DNA of 64,000 nt, taken from an uncultured Paracoccaceae bacterium (lineage in GTDB: Bacteria > Pseudomonadota > Alphaproteobacteria > Rhodobacterales > Rhodobacteraceae). Location: assembly GCA_947501555.1 (NCBI GenBank), contig CANMWG010000001.1, forward strand, positions 2,604,001 to 2,668,000, given 5' to 3'. This document shows, piece by piece, positions 61,184 to 64,000 of the stretch. Numbering within the stretch: position 1 is the stretch's first letter; every line of letters starts with the position of its first letter. Both the position numbers and the translations under genes were made by a program. The notes under the pieces were generated by a model, which worked only from the letters and a program-made list of their open reading frames with translations, ran no database searches and was not told where the DNA came from.

Positions 61184-62611
61184 TTACTCGAGAGGAAGTG
61201 AAATTAAATGCTGCGTTAGCTTTGAATCCTCGGCGAATTGAGCCAGAACCCCGCCGCCATTATTCCCTGTAGCGTTGCCCCAGAATGGTAAGGCGAACAC
61301 GGTTCCCATATTTGGTAGGTCCATTTTGGTTGTTTCTTCTCCGGGGAGGAGATATTGCGCCATCTCTACAGCCTGTTTGAGATATTCTGGCATGGCCGCG
61401 ATAAGGTTTTCCCGCATCTCCATTTTCTCCGGAGTTCCCTCTGGCACCTCAATAAATTCTCTGAGTTGGTCCTTGAATGCATCCAACTCGCCTTTCGTAT
61501 CGGGATGCTCGGCGATTGTTTGCGCGTTTTTCTTGAAAAGGGTTGCAAGCGTGAACATTGGCTGATCTTGGACGCCGCCTTCCATCATGGGCGTAAAATC
61601 CACCCATTCATTTTCACGCAGATAATTTACGTCATCGCCAGTCCCATTGACCCTAAAAATGCCCTCCCGCAGGAACACATCACCCTCTGCATTTTTTGCG
61701 AATTCAAGAATCTTAGCATTTTGGTATTCAAGCCGCTTTAAGTCGCCCTTTGCGGTCCCTTCTAGACCCGGCGTCGTCGGGCCCATCTGTAACCCTTGGA
61801 TCTCTTCTCCGTCGTTATTTGTGGCCCACTTCGGCGGATCTATCGCTGGTTGGCTCGCGCTTGTCATTTTAGACACAAGGCCTGCAAAAAAGTTCCCGAC
61901 CATACGAAAGGGTGCCGTCACGAAATTCAAAAGGTTCGAAGCCCGAAAACCCCGTCCCCCGTTTTGGACGGGTGCGGCCTGCTCCCGCCGGTCCGCAGCA
62001 GTATCGCGGGCATCTTGATTGGTGTTGGTATTTTGGACGTCTAGCCCCGGGTTATTGGGTGTTTCCCCGCCAACACGAGGGTTCTCTTGGCTGAATTGCG
62101 ATCCCATGGCGCGCTTTTCCATCATAGCACCATGCGTAGCGTGCAGATCGTCGTTCAAGCCTTCTGCATGAGGGTTCGCCTGAACCTTGATCGGTGCGTG
62201 TGCACCTTGATTGGTATTTGACGTTGCTGGCAATGCGTTCTCGAACTGCTCCAATTTTTTCGGACTGGCAAGGACCCGCAAGGGATCAACCGCGGTATCG
62301 CGTTTCACACCTCCGTTTGTCGGTGGGGGTGCACCGCGATTAACAGTTGGCACATTGCTCGAAGGAAGCTTGCGAGGTGTTGCAGGAGGGGTCCAATCGC
62401 GGTTCACTTTAAATTTTCGTCTGTGCTTCTGCGAAGCCATCGTTGGCACCTGCTTTCGGGCCCGCTCAGGCGGGCGAGCTTTCGAGCTGATCTTCAGTTC
62501 CGACCCACCCAACATGGCGGCCCCCGGTTTTGACGCGCTTTTATTGTTGTTTAGGTTCTGTAAATAGGCGTTGGTGTTGCCTGCGGCGGTCGCTCTTGAT
62601 GCGTCAGTCAT
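61184..62611 (-). CDS. Protein with a C-terminal RhoGAP-like domain, candidate secreted effector
   Basis: The 475-aa protein has a disordered N-terminal half (Asn, Gln, Pro-rich; about 1-220), a hydrophobic patch (SNLLNFVTAPFRMVGNFFAGL, about 225-245) and a C-terminal domain (about 290-460) that fits the RhoGAP family: LREGIFRVNG (314-323) with the arginine finger Arg320, a FKK segment near 359-361 in the place of the conserved Lys, and TKMDLPNMGTVF (428-439) aligning with the KMTxxNLAxVF box whose Asn is Asn434. There are no cysteines and no signal peptide. Perfect AAGGAGAT precedes ATG 62611. It is convergent with the T1SS genes. RhoGAP domains switch off Rho-type GTPases, which bacteria lack, so action on a eukaryotic host is inferred. 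No T1SS RTX repeats are present. Confidence 0.7.
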   Translation of the reverse strand: MTDASRATAAGNTNAYLQNLNNNKSASKPGAAMLGGSELKISSKARPPERARKQVPTMASQKHRRKFKVNRDWTPPATPRKLPSSNVPTVNRGAPPPTNGGVKRDTAVDPLRVLASPKKLEQFENALPATSNTNQGAHAPIKVQANPHAEGLNDDLHATHGAMMEKRAMGSQFSQENPRVGGETPNNPGLDVQNTNTNQDARDTAADRREQAAPVQNGGRGFRASNLLNFVTAPFRMVGNFFAGLVSKMTSASQPAIDPPKWATNNDGEEIQGLQMGPTTPGLEGTAKGDLKRLEYQNAKILEFAKNAEGDVFLREGIFRVNGTGDDVNYLRENEWVDFTPMMEGGVQDQPMFTLATLFKKNAQTIAEHPDTKGELDAFKDQLREFIEVPEGTPEKMEMRENLIAAMPEYLKQAVEMAQYLLPGEETTKMDLPNMGTVFALPFWGNATGNNGGGVLAQFAEDSKLTQHLISLPLE

Positions 62612-62810
62612 GTTAAATCTCCTTGTTTGCTTGGAGATTAAGAAACACAGATCCGTGCGTTCCGGTGTATCGTACATCACTATTGGCAATTTCTTTTCAC
62701 AAAAAAAGCCGACGGCGTCTGCATCGCCGCTGTCGGTCAGGACCCATGCGCGGTGATTGCACCCCGGCCAAATGCCCGCTAGCGTCCGCGCAAATGACAG
62801 GAGAAATGCG

Positions 62811-63281
62811 ATGTCCGTAATCGAAGCGAAACTGGCCGAACTTGGCGTGAAACTGCCCGATATGGGTGCGGCCCCGAAGGCAGCAGGCAACTATCTGCCC
62901 TTTGTGACCGTCGATGGCATGGTCTATGTCTCTGGCCAGATCAGCCAGGATGACAATGGCCCCGTCAAGGGCGTTGTCGGCGATACATTCACGCTGGAAC
63001 AGGGGGCAGAGGCGGCCAAGTTCTGTGCCATTTCGCTGCTCACCCAGCTCAAGATCGCCTGTGATGGCGATATCGACCGGCTGGTGCGTGTCGTGAAGCT
63101 TACTGGTTTCGTGAATTCCACCCCTGATTTTGTTGACCAGCCCAAAGTGATCAACGGCGCGTCTGATTTCTTTGTCGCAGCATTGGGTGACAAAGGGCGG
63201 CATGCCCGCGCAGCTGTCAGTGCGGCCAGCTTACCCTTGGGTGTTGCTGTGGAAATCGAAGCGATCTTTCAAATCAAATGA
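62811..63281 (+). CDS. RidA family protein
   Basis: The 156-aa protein belongs to the RidA/YjgF family (PA5083-like branch with an N-terminal extension): VDGMVYVSGQIS (about 38-49) and LGDKGRHARAAVSAASLPLGVAVEIEAIF, where the Arg105-type residue (GRHARAAV) is present, so 2-aminoacrylate/imine deaminase activity is plausible. AGGAG lies 8 nt ahead of ATG 62811. Its TGA overlaps the start of the GDPD gene. Confidence 0.93.
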   Translation: MSVIEAKLAELGVKLPDMGAAPKAAGNYLPFVTVDGMVYVSGQISQDDNGPVKGVVGDTFTLEQGAEAAKFCAISLLTQLKIACDGDIDRLVRVVKLTGFVNSTPDFVDQPKVINGASDFFVAALGDKGRHARAAVSAASLPLGVAVEIEAIFQIK

Positions 63282-64000
63282 CCCTGCCTGCGTCGTTTTT
63301 CGACCGTCCCATCACCCACCGCGCCTTGCACGACCGCAAGGCGGGCCGGGTGGAGAACAGTCTCAAATCTATCGCGGCTGCGATGGCGGCAGGATACGGC
63401 ATCGAAATGGACCTCCAGATGTCCCACGACGGACATGCCATGGTGTTTCATGACGATGTGCTGGATCGGCTGACCGATAAAACCGGCCCGGTGCGCAGCA
63501 AGACGCGCGCCGAGCTCGAAAGCATTCCCCTGACCGATGACGGTGGCACCATACCTGCGCTTGAAACTGTGTTGCGCCATGTCGATGGCCAGGTCCCGCT
63601 TCTGATCGAAATCAAAGATCAAGACGGCGCCATGGGCCCCGACGTCGGCCCGCTAGAAGAGGCCACTTGCGCAGCACTCAAAGACTACAAAGGCGACGTC
63701 GCTTTGATGTCTTTCAACCCCCACAGTGTTGCCGCATGCGCCAGATTGGCCCCAGATATCCCACGTGGGATCACCACCTCCAGCTACCGCGCGCCTTTCT
63801 GTCCTGAGGTCCCCGAAGAAACCCGCGATATCCTGCGCGAAATTCCCGATTATGACCGCACCGGCGCCTGTTTCATCAGCCATGAGGCCACCGATCTTGA
63901 TCGCCCTCGGGTCGCCGCACTGAAATCACAAGGTGCCCATATCTTTTGCTGGACCATCAGATCCGCCAAAGCCGAGGCAGATGCACGCAGGATCGTCGAT
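63278..64000 (+). CDS. Glycerophosphodiester phosphodiesterase, 3' end beyond the window
   Basis: ATG 63278 overlaps the RidA stop (ATGA) and the frame stays open to the right edge (241 residues seen). It shows the GDPD features ITHRALHDRKAGRVENSLKS (His19-type, catalytic), GYGIEMDLQMSHDGHAMVFHDDVLDR (metal Glu, Asp and second catalytic His) and PLLIEIK. It should cleave glycerophosphodiesters to glycerol-3-phosphate and alcohol; no signal peptide, so it is cytoplasmic. C-terminus not visible. Confidence 0.93.
   Translation, partial: MTLPASFFDRPITHRALHDRKAGRVENSLKSIAAAMAAGYGIEMDLQMSHDGHAMVFHDDVLDRLTDKTGPVRSKTRAELESIPLTDDGGTIPALETVLRHVDGQVPLLIEIKDQDGAMGPDVGPLEEATCAALKDYKGDVALMSFNPHSVAACARLAPDIPRGITTSSYRAPFCPEVPEETRDILREIPDYDRTGACFISHEATDLDRPRVAALKSQGAHIFCWTIRSAKAEADARRIVD

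Noticed and set aside
1-64000. CRISPR array, tRNA or rRNA genes
   Set aside because: I saw no regularly spaced repeats, no TTCGANTC-type tRNA arms with cloverleaf partners, and no rRNA-like stretch.

Overview
The window is a GC-rich chromosomal stretch from an alphaproteobacterium, most likely a marine member of the Rhodobacteraceae (Roseobacter group). The evidence is the gene content: an Amt/GlnK pair, ETF-ubiquinone oxidoreductase, a DgcN/DgcA/Dat D-amino-acid set, a PrtD/HlyD type I secretion pair, DUF1244, YtoQ, LysE and EamA exporters, an rpmI-rplT-pheS-pheT core, and many 4-bp ATGA and 1-bp TGATG gene overlaps. This is inference from families; no rRNA or tRNA gene was found.

Layout. 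1-9.4 kb: the 5' part of zapE (runs off the left edge), a membrane diguanylate cyclase, then a run of ten minus-strand genes from greA down through a two-TM protein, an AEC transporter, S-formylglutathione hydrolase, YaiI, an EamA transporter, a HAD phosphatase, an ornithine-cyclodeaminase-like protein and an alpha/beta hydrolase. 9.6-11.2 kb: ETF-QO with a clear terminator. 11.3-17.3 kb: a complete oligopeptide ABC transporter operon in which the first ATPase carries an N-terminal SUKH (SMI1/KNR4) domain. 17.5-28.4 kb: accessory and housekeeping genes, including a DUF4139 protein, an RLIG1-like RNA ligase, asd, an Lrp regulator, a muramidase split at a C10 tract, mscL, a GST, YtoQ, two methyltransferases and a LysR regulator. 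28.4-37.3 kb: the conserved block pyk, rpmI, rplT, pheS, pheT, interrupted by a lambda-type lysozyme, a YrbL protein, an ASCH protein and small genes. 37.5-44.3 kb: two PLP aminotransferases, an N-formylglutamate amidohydrolase, LysE, a YHYH protein, TerB and a 2OG-Fe(II) oxygenase. 44.4-48.7 kb: three tandem SUMF1-domain exported proteins and a TbpB-like lipoprotein. 48.7-49.9 kb: a gene-poor stretch with a 29-aa membrane ORF and three minus-strand terminators. 49.9-55 kb: D-glutamate/D-amino-acid catabolism genes, then amt and glnK. 55.3-64 kb: a bifunctional penicillin-binding protein, a type I secretion ABC/MFP pair, a 475-aa protein with a RhoGAP-like domain, RidA and a GDPD that runs off the right edge.

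The most notable content is (i) the RhoGAP-like protein beside the type I exporter, a eukaryotic-type fold with its arginine finger and C-terminal Asn box visible; (ii) the SUKH immunity-type domain fused in frame to a peptide-transporter ATPase; (iii) the muramidase whose peptidoglycan-binding domain is switched out of frame by a ten-base homopolymer; (iv) the recently duplicated, mosaic SUMF1 array; (v) an RLIG1-type RNA ligase; and (vi) several palindromic repeat families, including two perfect palindromes side by side and a GTARGRTGGGT element that supplies gene stop codons. Most of the remainder is ordinary metabolism and housekeeping.
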